Assembly: GCA_029207755.1 (NCBI GenBank)
Contig: JARCOQ010000016.1
Span: 4,593,001-4,657,000, forward strand
DNA length: 64,000 nucleotides
Source of the DNA: Chamaea fasciata
Lineage: Eukaryota > Chordata > Aves > Passeriformes > Sylviidae
Direction: 5' to 3'
The notes beneath the pieces are model-generated. The model worked only from the letters and a program-made list of their open reading frames with translations. It made no database searches and was not told the origin of the DNA. A program made the translations under genes and the position numbers. Shown piece by piece: positions 1-11,742 of the stretch (position 1 is its first letter; the number at the start of each line of letters is the position of its first letter).

Positions 1-3000
1 GCCTCAGCCAGCACCTGGCACCAGGCTGTGAGTGTTTCTCTCTGGTGAGCACCTTGCCCACGTCCCTGCACTGGGACTGTAACCACCAGAAATCACTCCT
101 GCAGGTGAGTAGGGGCAATTTTCTTAGAAGGAAAATTATCCTGGCCGGATACTTCACCTCACTCTGTCACAGCTGTGCATGGCACCAGGGTGATTTCCAC
201 CCTTGGAGGGAATTGCCTCAAGGATGTACAGGGCATGAGAAACTAGAAATGGCCAAGTGGCCACTGAACTTCAAAGAGGAGGCAAGGTGCTTTTAATAAC
301 TCTTGCACATACTTAAATACTTCTGTAAATGTAGATTTTAATTGTTTAAGACCACATCTCCTTGAATGCCCCTGGGGCTTGGCTCATTTGCTGAGGCTTT
401 CAGGGGAGCCAAGGCCAATGCTCTGATGCCTGTGGAAGTTGTACCAAGCCTACCCTCTCAACAAAGTGTAACCTACAGATGACAAATGGAATGCGTGTTT
501 CAAAACAAAACAACACAAAAAGTGCTGCCAAAAAGCACACTAGGAGTTTTGAAAGGAAAAAGTTGTGGAAGAGAATGGATCTGATGGACAACATCATGAC
601 CCGTTTTCTGGGAAATGGCTCAGAATGGCATGCAACGACATTTTCTAATCTTTCAAGAGCAGGCAAAAGGCTTTCAGCTCACTGCTTGTAGCATTATGTG
701 TTGTGGCTTGGCTCTGTACTGAAATACAAATAATTTAATGTTTAGCTGAGAGTAAATGTCTTTGGAAGCAAGAGGGCGAGAGTGGCAGCCTGCAGTCTGG
801 AAGGACTGGTGTTTTAGGCCCAGTTTTTGTTTGGTTTCTGAATATAATGAAAATGGTCTTGATACATCAATAACCAATAACTTCCCTGAGCTTCTTAAAT
901 AAAAAGGATGAGTGGGTGTACTGCAGAGTGACATCTTGTGAGTACACAGCTTCTCTTTGGGAGGTTTTGCCCTTTGTCATTCACATCTCACACGGTTACT
1001 GGAGCACTGTCGTTGTTCTGGAAGATGAAGAATTTTTTCTTTCCATATTATTCCCGCTAATGCTGCTTAATTTTTTCAAACAGATCGGTGTATTGACTTA
1101 CTAGCTGTAGTCATGAGAAAGCAGGACCAGTGCTGTGAGCACCAGAGGATAAATCTGTCAGGCAGAGAAGCAGGGATTTGTGTTACAGAGAAGTCAATAT
1201 GAGACTGTTGTCCTGAAGTCCATAATCCATTTAAGCTCTTGTCTCAACACACATTAGTATGTACATTTTCCTGTAGAGCAATCAGCATTTACCCTGAGAC
1301 ATGTCCCTGCCTTGAAAGGTAGGGACAGCTGGGCAGTGCATATTTCCAATAGGACAGACGTACTTAGGAAGTATCTATTAATTATTCCACATAATGTATA
1401 CATTGACCCTTTTGTTTTCATCATCTCAAGGTATTGAAAAAATTCTCTCTGCATTCCAAACCCATATGAACAAAGAAACTATTGCTTTATGGAAATACAG
1501 CCTGCAGGGGGCAAATTTTCTTGATTTTATTTTTTAAATCCTACAAGGGAACTTCAAACCTACCAGACTCTTAGTATGTCATCTAGGGGGAGGGATTTTT
1601 TCTTTCTCTTGGTTTTGTTTGTTTGTTTGTTTCTTTTCCTGTATCAGAGCTTTGCACCAGTAGCTTTTGGTATATTGTCCTCCTGAACTAGTGTTATATT
1701 CCCATTTCTCCCGTTCTAGTCACCAGAAATGGAGACTCTAGTTAAAAATCCACTCACTTCTCCCAAAACGTTTCCAGCTGAGAGACAAATCAGGCCTGTA
1801 TCATTTTTATTTGGTAGCTGTCAACGTCACTTTCCTCTGAGGTACTTTTTGTAGCTGTGGCCGATTGTTTCGTAGCTATTGCTTTCAGACATGCCATGCA
1901 CTTCATCTGTCAGAGCCAGGAAATATGTCTTAGCCTAATTATGGTGTTTGTGAGGAACAAACTGATCAACTGAGCTCTGAGTTTATTTCCAAAGATAGGT
2001 CTGAAATGATGTATGTACATAATGTGGTGGCTTTCTGTGTGGTCAGGGGAGATGACAGTGAAACCTGGGAGGAAGGAAGTGGCCTGTGGATGTTACAGCT
2101 CTCGCTGCTGGTTTGTATCCGGTGCTGACCAGAGGAAATGGGTGAAGGATATTGGCTCTTTTGCCCCACTTTACTTAACCAGGCGTGTTCTGACCTGTGG
2201 TTTTTATCAGATGATTAAACTGCAGCACTTGTAGGCAGTTCTCTGCAGAGGCACAGTCCTTAGAATTGATGTAGTATAGGCACAAATGCTGACCAAAGTT
2301 TGTTTTCTGTCTTACAAGCATGTTTCCTTCTCAAGACTGATTTTCTGGTTTCTCTTTAGAAACTGGCTCCTCTGTATGTCAGATTGCTCTATGTGCTGCA
2401 CAGAGATTAATTTTAGATGTGAAATAGATAGCACTACTCAAAAACTTACTGTTTTGTGTGAGAGTGGAAGGGTAAGAACAGTGATTGGTCACGTGTTTTC
2501 TAAGGAAAGCTCCTACTCTGGGATTTGGCATTGCATTCCCTGGTATAGCAGAGCCTCCTTTTCTCCTCCTTATGTCTTGAGGATGAAGTGGAGGGTCTTG
2601 CTTGGGTGACCTTTTTCCCCTGCAGGAAAGAATAAATAAAATCCATGGGAGTTTTATCAGAGTCCATCTGCTAAGGAGAACTTTACCACATTGAGGAGTC
2701 AGCTGGATTAAAGGATCAAGATAGCTTTCTGAAATTTCAGGGCTGAGAGTTCTTTTCTGACTGTAAATAACCTCTTGCAGGTTTATCACAAAGGAATATA
2801 CCACATAATGGATGGTAGTGAAAATCCAGTCATCAAATGATTAACTAAATAAATAATCTCCAGAAAAAAACCCCAACCTGATACATGTTTCCAATGGATT
2901 ATAACTAACAGGAAATGCTTCATCACTTAAATTGGTTTTTCAGTGTGTTCTTTAATGGAATTACCTTTTTGTGGAACTGATGGAATGTATGTATTTATAC

Positions 3001-3019
3001 ACAGTGGTAATTTACTGAG
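1..3019. other. Gene-free unique sequence
   Basis: I see no gene or recognisable transposon. The longest frame is a 141-codon minus-strand one at 2379-2804, with no family resemblance. CCTGCAGGGGGC at 1501-1512 resembles the core of a CTCF site with one mismatch. The only simple repeat is at 1613. Confidence 0.7.
1613..1632. repeat. (GTTT)n microsatellite
   Basis: Four to five units of GTTT follow TTTT in a T-rich region. Confidence 0.9.
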
Positions 3020-3094
3020 GTAGAGTCGGGGTCTTTTCTGGAAATGTTGACACCAGAGTGAGTCAACATCCCAGAAAAAACACCAACGACCTAC
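3020..3094 (-). ncRNA. Candidate precursor-microRNA-sized stem-loop
   Basis: The 75-nt segment folds into one long hairpin. The central stem pairs ATGTTGAC (3044-3051) with GTCAACAT (3062-3069) around a 10-nt loop (3052-3061). TTTTCTGG (3034-3041) pairs with CCAGAAAA (3071-3078). GT (3031-3032) pairs with AC (3080-3081), GG (3029-3030) with CC (3083-3084), GTCG (3025-3028) with CGAC (3087-3090) and GTAG (3020-3023) with CTAC (3091-3094). That gives 28 base pairs with small bulges. In a minus-strand transcript the C3033/A3079 mismatch becomes a G-U pair, so the minus strand folds slightly better. I do not recognise either arm as a known microRNA. A remnant of a palindromic transposon is the main alternative, and expression is unknown. 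Confidence 0.3.
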
Positions 3095-6000
3095 ATAGCT
3101 TTGAGTTCTGTATTTACAGTGGGCACCTTAAATGCAAGACTGGCATATTTATATACAAGCGAAACCTTATTCTCCGTGTCTGCTCTTACATTATTGGTCT
3201 TTCTAGTCTGTTCCATGCCTGAGGATGGGTGAGAACTCTTTGCAGAATTCTGCAGCCCGTATTTGTCTTGTGAAGTTTAATGAGTACTTTTTCACGAGGC
3301 TGTGCTAATGGAGTGAGCCCAGGGTGAGCCACTGTGTCAGGGTGAAGTCCTGAGGGCGGCTGTGAAATGCTCTACCCCTGATGTCAGAAATGGTCTTTGG
3401 AAAAGGAGAACAAACACAATAATTGTGCCGTTTCCCTTACCCAAGGAAAAGTGAAGCCAGCCTATTCAGGAGCTTCTCTTTTACTGGAACCTCTGTTACA
3501 GAACAAAATTCCAGTCTGAAATAAAAAGCAGAAATATCAATGCTTCCTGCAGTTCGAAAATGAAAAAAATGAAAAGTGTCAGGAATCTACTGCTTCTTAT
3601 TAGGACAATATCAGAATGATTATTCACATGAAATAGTTTTAATTGAAATACTGATTTAAACTCACTTTGAATTTGTGATTTTGGTTGTGGTATTTAACTT
3701 TTATGCTTAAATATTAATTTCTGAATCTATAGTGACAGATACTGCAATGAATCACATTTTCAGCATTGAAGTGGAGATGCTCTGATAGCCTTACACAACC
3801 AAAGGAAAGTAAAAAATGAATCGTTTTGATTTTGTATTCAACCCTTAGCCTATATCTCAGACAAAGCTAACTTCACAAGCTCCTTTCTTTATAAATAGAA
3901 TATGAGAAGTGTAAAAAGCTTCATTCTAAACCAGTGTCCTTGAATCCAGATGAGATGGATTGCTTGCCCCTGAGGTCATCAAGGTGTCAAGCGTGTAGAA
4001 GTGGTTCTTTCTTTTCAGCCTTTGGGAGGTGTCTCTTACCTGACTGGGGTGTGACCCTTTGGATGCAGTGTGTGCAGAGCTCGGTGCCTGTAAGTGGAGA
4101 AAAGCAGCATGTGAGCTCTCTGACACCTCTGGGTGACTGTGCAGTGATGTCACTGACCACGCAAGAAACCACTCTTGTATTTAATGTGCCACTCAAGCTG
4201 TGGACAGCTTTTAAGAAATCAGTGATTTTACATTGCTAAATTTTAGTGGTCTCAAGTGGAAAAGTGAATGCTCAAGTGAGAATGGCTCTCATGTTTCCTC
4301 ACCTAGATATTTTTATTTCCCTTTCTTTCTGATTCTTTCACCGAATACCTTCCACTGGCTCAGCTTGACCTTTCAAGGACTTGGTATTACAGCTTCCTTT
4401 CCTCCTTAAAAAAAAAAATCTTCCTGTGGTTTTGAACAATGGGATAGAAGTGGCAGCCAAGACAGCTTGGACCATTAGAGTGATCACCTGTTGTCTTTTA
4501 TCACTGGTAATTTTTCTCCAGCCAAGCTGCCTATTGTTATTTGTGTCTTTCTTGTTCCCAGAGCTACAAATATAATCAGTGAATTGGAAAGTTTTCAGGG
4601 GGGGTGGCTGTAATGAGTAGGAACATCCTGCTTGCTTCAGGTCCAAATTTAGGCTACGTGGAGCATCTTCCTGGTTTTGGCAGACTTGAACTCATTTTGT
4701 GAATGCAAGGGGATTAAGAGTAAATGGAGTCATTATATTTAAAGCTTTTCTGCTGTTTCTCTTCAGAAATCATACCTATAAGCCATAGCTTCACTGTGTC
4801 ATGTCTAGGATCCTCATTAAACCAAATTTAATTTTCTTTTCTGACTTCAGACACAGAGAGGAGGTACCTGTGTACAGTTTGTTACTGTACTCTGATGTAT
4901 TGCTCTAGGGATTGTATTTAATGGCATTACTAAAATCCCCTTTCCCCCAGTCAACGTCCAAAGACAAACCTGTGTGAGTTCAGGCTATTCATAAAACACC
5001 TTATGTCTCACCTGTAACTGACAGACTACGTTTTTTACCATGGGTGGTAGTTGGTATTTAGAGCCCCAGTTCTCCTGTGGATTTTCTTTAGGAATCTCCA
5101 TGTTCCACGTGCCAAGCTGCAGTTCAAGTTGAAGTGTAACACTTCAAACATCCAATTTCTACTACAGCTTACCCTAATGACCTTGAGGGATTCTTCATAT
5201 GCTGCAAAGTCCTAGAAAACAGCATGAGGCAAAACAGATAGAGAATGATATGCATGGTGGCTGATTGCAATCCAATCATGTCCTCCTTTTATTTTTATTT
5301 CTTAAAGACAATAATACCCTAAGCGGGAAACACACAGGGACTCTTCATTGCCTACTGAGCCTTCTCCTCCAAGTCTATGAGCATAAATCAGCAATTATCA
5401 GTGGCAATTTCTTGAGAAGTGAGGGCTTGGGGCATGTGTACAGAATTACAAGCCTGATGCAAATAGACCTCAGGGTGGTTCCCAGAGAGCCAGGGAGGCT
5501 TCTCTCACGCTGAGATTACTGCCAGGCAATAGTCTGTTCACATCACTGTGCTCAGTCTTGTTATTCTCATTGTTTACTCTGTGGTGCTTAAAAAAATCCA
5601 AGCCCAAAAAGTCAATGGACACTTTTTTGTCTGTAAGAATGTTTTTGACAAATGCAGTAATTCCAAGGATGTGGCGCCTGGCGTGGTTATGACCTCAAGG
5701 AGGAAGAACACATGAGTTTGGGCTTGTGCCTCCACACATGTGCGTTTCAGGAGAATTAAATATGTGTTTCAGGCAGAAGGAAAAGCGGTAACTTCCCAGC
5801 CAGCTAAATGGGCTTGTTTGGCCCATTCCCCACCTTCAATATAGCTGCACTTGCAGCCTGACTCTAGTCCGTGGCAGCTGCCTGCCAGCACTTGGCATGA
5901 AATCCTTGCAAACAACCTGTTTCATAAATAGTTGGTGTTTGGTACAGTTGAACCAGAAAGTTTCCCTTCGTGGTTTTCCTCCATCTCCTTGTTCTCTTTC

Positions 6001-7891
6001 TCTTTAATCTGAGGAGCCTTAAGTCGTGGTCTTATTTGGCTGTTCTGCTTCCCGCTCAAAAGGAGTAGGTTACTGCTTGGCAGTGGGCATTTACTGAATA
6101 AGTTTCAAGTAGTTCCATCCTAGGAACCAGGGGGATGTCTGCAGAGAGTGATGGTGTAATTAAAAGATATGCAGTGGGGTTGCCCAGCAGTAGTGCAAAA
6201 CTGCAATATTAAGGGTGAGCTGAGTGTGAGTTCTGGGGTTAAGGGTTTCCGAGCATGTTCCTGAGTTAAGCACCTAAATTAGTGACCTGCCTTTCAAAAC
6301 AAATGAGCTCCTGAGTGATTTCATTGTCTAAAATTCTCCTTTCTCTCAGTTTGCCTGTCACATGAACGGGATGGTTTAGCTCGCTGCTGGGATAGGGCAG
6401 GGCTTGATTTGTCTGTGTTTTTTAACAGTGAAACGATAGTCTAAGGTAAAAGCACTGATATCAAACCGAGGAGACTTGGATTTCATTTCTAAATATATCA
6501 CAGAGTACATGTGACCCTGGGCAGCTCATTTAATCTGTCTGTGCCATGGTTTTCAGTAGTAAAATAGGGCAAATCCTATCTTTCACGCAGCTTTTCCCCT
6601 TCTAGCTTCAGTTTGGATCATTAAGACCTCTCCAAGTCAGAGGACCATTTCTCACTCTGGGTACGTTCAGTTCAAGACTGTGGGCCTAAATATAATTCTG
6701 CTGCTAGAAGGATAAAGAGCAAACCTTTCCACAGAATCTCACTGACTTGAGGCTCACTTTGCTGCTGCTTCAGTTTGCAGAAGTTCTTCCATATTTCCTG
6801 AAGTATTCACTAACACTTCACTCAGGCTTTTTCAGTGCCTTATTAGAATGGGTTTGAGAGGCAGAAAAGAGGAGCATGCTCCAGTTCTGGGTACTGAATT
6901 AAAATCCTCCGCACCTCCATTTCCCCCCATTAGACAGAGAGATTTCCACAGCAACTCTAAAATGCCTGTACTTTTTTTTTGGCTATTATTTCCTTTTTCC
7001 GGATTTTCTCAAGTTCGGAGCATTTCATTTAATAAAATAAGACTTGTGTGCTCACAGATGACCTTGTTAAGTATTTTTAATTAAAAAAATCAGCTTTTCT
7101 TTTTTTCCCCCTAGGGAATGATTTTGTGACTTATTTCCAACGGAGTGTTCTTATTTTCCTAGACAATATTTTATTTACAGGCACCACATAAGTGATTTGC
7201 TTTGCTGTGACATTTTCCAGCTAGCTAAAAGAAAGCCACCTTTTGCTATTTTCTCAGTGGGGGCCTTGCTGTCAGGGGACTCCTTTCTCTGCCTGTTTGC
7301 GGTTTGTGGTGATTCTTTGTTTAGTCAGAATATTTTTTCCAAGTCAGGAAAAGGAATCACTCTTTGACCTGACTTTTATTGCTGCTCTGAGCCAAACATC
7401 ACCCATAAATTGCGCATCCTCTTTTATCTGAATGAAACGCTGTAAATTCTATTAAACATTTTACCATTTCTCTGTCTTGCAAGAATGTTGGAGTGTCATC
7501 CAACCCAGAGGAATCGTTTCATTTTTGTTATTAAATAATCTGGTCCTGCTCTTTATCAATCTGTATTTTAAATGAGTTTGGCTAAATTAAATGACTCTTT
7601 ATTGTGGCTGACAAGACAGAATGGTTTAGTGCTGTGGCCTTTTATCTCTGGAGACCTGAAGGCCATGCTTTTGGTCCAGATAAGGCTGCTTTGCACCTCT
7701 GAAGCAGTATAAAGTGACATTCAGCAGCCTCAGAGGACTGTTAGCAGAATCCTTTATAGCTTGAGAGCCCTTCACAGAGACTTTTAAGAAAGTTCCTTTC
7801 CAATCATTGCGTTGTGCTACTATAGTGCAAAAAGATGGTCGGAAAACTCTTGTGCTCAAGAGCAAAACCTTGTGCTGGTTTCCTGCTGCAG
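3095..7891. other. Gene-free unique sequence
   Basis: Nothing gene-like is supported beyond the palindrome at 5129. AACCAGGGGGATG at 6125 is a weak CTCF-like core. Composition is ordinary and AT-leaning. Confidence 0.7.
5129..5147. other. 19-bp near-perfect palindrome
   Basis: TTGAAGTGT and ACACTTCAA are exact reverse complements separated by a single A. The halves contain CACTT-type cores like those bound by NKX2 homeodomain proteins. No function is shown. Confidence 0.5.
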
Positions 7892-8034
7892 GTCCCAGCC
7901 AAACGATTTGTTCGGATTCTTCTGGGTCTGGTGGGTCTGGCCGTGTCCCAGGGCTGTGCTGCAGTTTGCTCTCAGTCTGACCTGCTGCTTCCCAGCTCCA
8001 GGGGTGACCAGACCTGCAGCCCTGGGCAATGGCT
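7892..8034 (+). other. Exon-like segment between good splice signals (unproven)
   Basis: A pyrimidine-rich acceptor (GTTTCCTGCTGCAG, AG at 7890-7891) precedes 143 bp ending at the ideal donor GTAAGT (8035-8040). One frame stays open across the whole segment. It begins VPAKRFVRILLGLVGLAVSQ, which is hydrophobic, and reads into a stop just after the donor. I recognise no protein family. Splice-like pairs arise often by chance in 64 kb, so this is only a candidate non-coding or coding exon. Confidence 0.15.
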
Positions 8035-10063
8035 GTAAGTCCATCCTGGCCAAACTGTCCTTGGTTTTTATTACTTTGCCCCGCTCTAAAACCCAGGGAC
8101 TCATTTCACCTAGAGGGTAATGCATTTATTTATACACCTTGGGCCCAGTTCAGCCTTCTCTGGTGGTGCTGAGGGTTGTGCTCATCAGCACATGCCGAAG
8201 CAGAGGTGGGTTCTGTAGAGTCTGTGGGAAGAGAACTTGGTTCTGTTGGAACATTGCAGCTGGAGTGTTGTACACAGCTTTGCCCAAATCCTTGTAAAAG
8301 TAGAGGGGTTGTGAGAACTGCATTGCTCAGCCCCACAGGGTCTGTGTGCTGCTATCTTGTAAAAAACTTTGGACTTTAGGAATTATTTTAACAGTCTCCC
8401 GTGGTTTGATGAAAAGCCAGTGACTGTCAGGATTTTTATTTCTGTGAGTTCCAACGAGGAAGATATTTTGGAAATGGAGAAGTAGAAAAGTTTTAAGAAG
8501 TAGTTTTAGAATGAAAGGGAATTGGCTGGCAAGAAAAATAAACCTTCAGGAATCTAAGGGAGATCTATATGTAGTTGGCAGAGATGCATAAAGTGACATT
8601 GGCTGCTTCTGTACTCAGGTAAGTGAATCTGCACTTGGTTGCAGACAGACAGGTATTGATCTGGTTCTGAGAACCCTTTCAAACCCATAACTTTGGCTGC
8701 TGCCTTGGGGATCTGGCTTTACTGTAATGTTCGTGGGAGTCTTGCTGAAGTTCAGGAGTCTGGGAATTGGATTTTACCAGCCTCAGTGTTACTCATGAAA
8801 AACTCCTACAATTTTCCTGTCCCTCCAATAACCACTGCAGGAGTCACACAGGAGGAGCAGAACTACCTTAGATGACATTGCAGCAGCTGAACACTGGCTG
8901 TAAAAGGGCTGCGTGAGGAAGCAATTGGATTTACACCATGCTGATACAGCAGCATATGACAGGGACTGGAGGAACCCCCAGCTTTGCAAACCTGGACTTT
9001 TAGAGAAGCTCAGATCTTTTGACTTCTTTCCTTTAACTTGCTGCTGGTGCACTTCTCTCTGCTGGACTCTGCTGAACTCAGCTGAGCTAATCTGAGGTAG
9101 CACTGTGCGCTCCTCTTCACAGCTAGAGAACCAAAGCTTTAGTGGCCAACCTTTGATTTGATTAAAAAAAAAACAAAACAGAAAAGAAGAAAAAAGAAGA
9201 AGAAGAGAAGAGGAAAACAAAAGAACTTGCTGTTACAAGAATAGTCTCAATGAACTTTCTAGCTGTCATCATGATAACTTCTATTGCATTACGTTTGAAA
9301 TTTCATTATACTCAACTCTGGCACTGATTCACCTAGACAGTGAGAGAGTATTAAGACCAGCTTATCAAATAGTTGCAGTAATAAAATATTTCCTGCCTTT
9401 CTGTGAAGAGCTTTATAGAATTAGGGAAAAGGAAGAAGTACAGCTGACGGGGGCTCCATGATGCTTCAGAGCCCAAGTGCTTTTTGTGTGTTTTTCTATT
9501 TCACAGTTTGTATTGGATTTCACAGATAAAAGACTAATCTTGTTGCTTTTTGGGCATAATTTGTTTTGTCTGCTTCATGCAACTAGGTGATTTAAATGGT
9601 CCACAAGTGAGAGATACCTTGGGGAAAAAAACTTAGTTTTCTGCTTCATATTATTCAGACTCTAAAGCTCAAAGTAATTGAATCTCTACTCAGAAATGAA
9701 GATTGAGTATTTTTGTTTTAAATTTAAGTGTCTATATAAACATGATGCCTCAGGGCTTTGCTGATTTATAATGTATGTGATTTGAAGGGTGCCTTAGTGG
9801 CTTCAGCAGAACCCTTTTCATTATGTTAGTCTTTGGGAACAAAATATGCAGCACATAATTCTTTTCCTTCCTGCACTATAATACAGCTAATGCTCTTTTC
9901 TGTCATGATCCTGTATAATGCTATTAACAAAGCAGCTGTTCTGTACCTCAGACACACCAAAAAAAACACCTCCCAATATTGGTTCCTCCACGCACTAATG
10001 ATAATCTCCACTCAGTTCTTTCCCTCTTTTTGTGTTTTTCTCCTTTCCCCTGCTGCCTCTCAG
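8035..10063. other. Gene-free unique sequence
   Basis: The purine tract at 9164 is the only distinctive feature. The 143-codon minus-strand frame at 8789-9220 runs through that tract and looks accidental. Confidence 0.7.
9164..9224. repeat. Purine (A/G)-rich tract
   Basis: About 60 bases on the plus strand are almost all A and G: an A-run, then AAAAGAAG and (AGA)n-like units, with a few C interruptions. Confidence 0.85.
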
Positions 10064-10357
10064 CCAGGTGTCCTCAGCCTGATGGCCACAACAACAGATG
10101 AGCTGGTGATTGCAGAGCTGGCTGCTGTCACAGCGCTGCTCCTTGGGAGCCTCCCTGGGCTCACTGTCCTCATCCTGGAGCTGTTCCCTTGGGAAGGCAC
10201 AGCCTGAGGGGCTGTGTGGTGTCTCACGGCCTTCTGCGGGTCTGCAGGGGGACACATCACCTTCCCAGTGTGTGCTTTTGCTGCTCCTGCCAGGGTGCAA
10301 GTTCAGGGGGGTGGAGCTGAGTGATTTCCCTCATCCTTTTGTGTGACTGAGCCCCAG
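10064..10357 (+). other. Exon-like GC-rich block after a very long pyrimidine tract (unproven)
   Basis: About 45 bases of almost pure pyrimidine (10018-10061) lead to an acceptor AG at 10062-10063. The following 294 bp are clearly richer in GC than their surroundings and end at CAG|GTAACA (10357/10358). Inside lies a 41-codon ATG frame at 10082-10207 (MATTTDELVIAELAAV...), mostly leucine, alanine and valine and able to form one membrane helix. Its start context has C at -3 and G at +4, so it is weak. Other frames on both strands are also open, as expected in GC-rich DNA, so coding is doubtful. I recognise no family. Confidence 0.18.
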
Positions 10358-11715
10358 GTAACAGTGCTCAGGTGATGTCTCCCGTGGGAGAAGTGGCTGA
10401 GGCAGCAGCAGGGTTTGATATTTCCAGCCAGCTGTGTTATGGCTTAACCTGTGTCAGATGTTTCCAGGCACAATCAGTTGAAAATATATTCTTTTAAGTT
10501 AAAAACCAGGACAGGTGGGAGAGAGTCACCGCTGGAGCGACCAGTGAAAAGTCCTGGTGGCACCAAAGTGAATTCTGCCTCCTGGATGAACTGTCAGTTC
10601 AGCCTTCATTTGAGACCCAAAATAAAACTTGAAAGTCGCAGAATTGGCAATTTTAAGAAGAGAACCATCTCGGTGTGACTCTGATCACTTTTAATATATT
10701 TTTCTATATTTTCCTGTGAGAACCTCTTGCCTCTTTCCCTTCATGGACAGCCAGTGGTCAGTCCTTTGCAAGGCAGTCCAGGGCCGAAATTTGGAATGAC
10801 TACAATCTCATAAATCCAGCAATTTATGTACTGTAATCTGAAGGTGAGACCATAGTGATGCTTGAAGAACTTTGTTTTCCTCAGGGAGCAACAGCAAATG
10901 TGTTCAGTTTGGCGTTTCGGTGACTGTGTGTTCTGTTGATGTGCAGTGAACTGAGGAGTTGGACTGAGATAAGTGCTCTTAGTATCGGTTTCTATTTGGG
11001 AGTTTATTCTCGTCAGTCAGGCAAGGACAGTGGAGAGAATTATCTACAGCTTGGTATAATTCCCTCAGCTTCTGCAGAAATGCAGCCTGTATGAATTGAG
11101 TTGGTTCTTTTACATTTTATTTAATTTTTAAGTTTTGGACTTGCTTAATGGCCATTGATATATGAGCTGGCCTCCTTTTGTGTGCAGGAGGCAACAGTCC
11201 TTTAGCACAGTAAAAGCTTCCTATGTTTTAAAAACCTGTGGGCTCTGTAGAAGAACGTTCATTCTGTACAGAACTGACAGGAAAATTGCCTTTAAAATTG
11301 TTCAAATTATTTGAGAGTGGTGTTTTCCTTGCTTGTACTTAGATAGCAGTATAATAGGTCCCTTAGAAAAACCTAAGAGAGTGAGACGTGGCTTTAGACA
11401 AGGTGGTACTAACACTTCCACTGGCATTTTTTAGCCTGGGCTGAAGATGTTTATGCTTAAAGGAATCGTAAGTTTGTGTGTGTGCTGGTAAGCTGCTACC
11501 CAGACCTCTCTTCAAGCTCTCTGTGAGAGGTGCACATAGAAAGAAACAGGTATTTTTATATTTTTTTTTTCTGCAGCAAAGTATTTACACTCCAGAGCCT
11601 GTTGTGTGTGTGTGATGTGAGTCTGTTCTGCACCAAAGGAAAGTGCTGGCACCTGTAAATTCTGATGGTGCAAGGTCTAATCCTGCTTTTCCCCTGTTCA
11701 TGCACAGATGCCGAT

Positions 11716-11742
11716 CCACGCAGGCACAGACTCTCTGCGTGG
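11716..11742. other. 8-bp inverted repeat with GCGTG cores
   Basis: CCACGCAG (11716-11723) and CTGCGTGG (11735-11742) are exact reverse complements around an 11-nt spacer. Each arm carries the GCGTG core of aryl-hydrocarbon-receptor/ARNT sites, although the flanking base preferred by that motif is absent. Two CpGs are kept in a CpG-poor setting. Confidence 0.4.
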
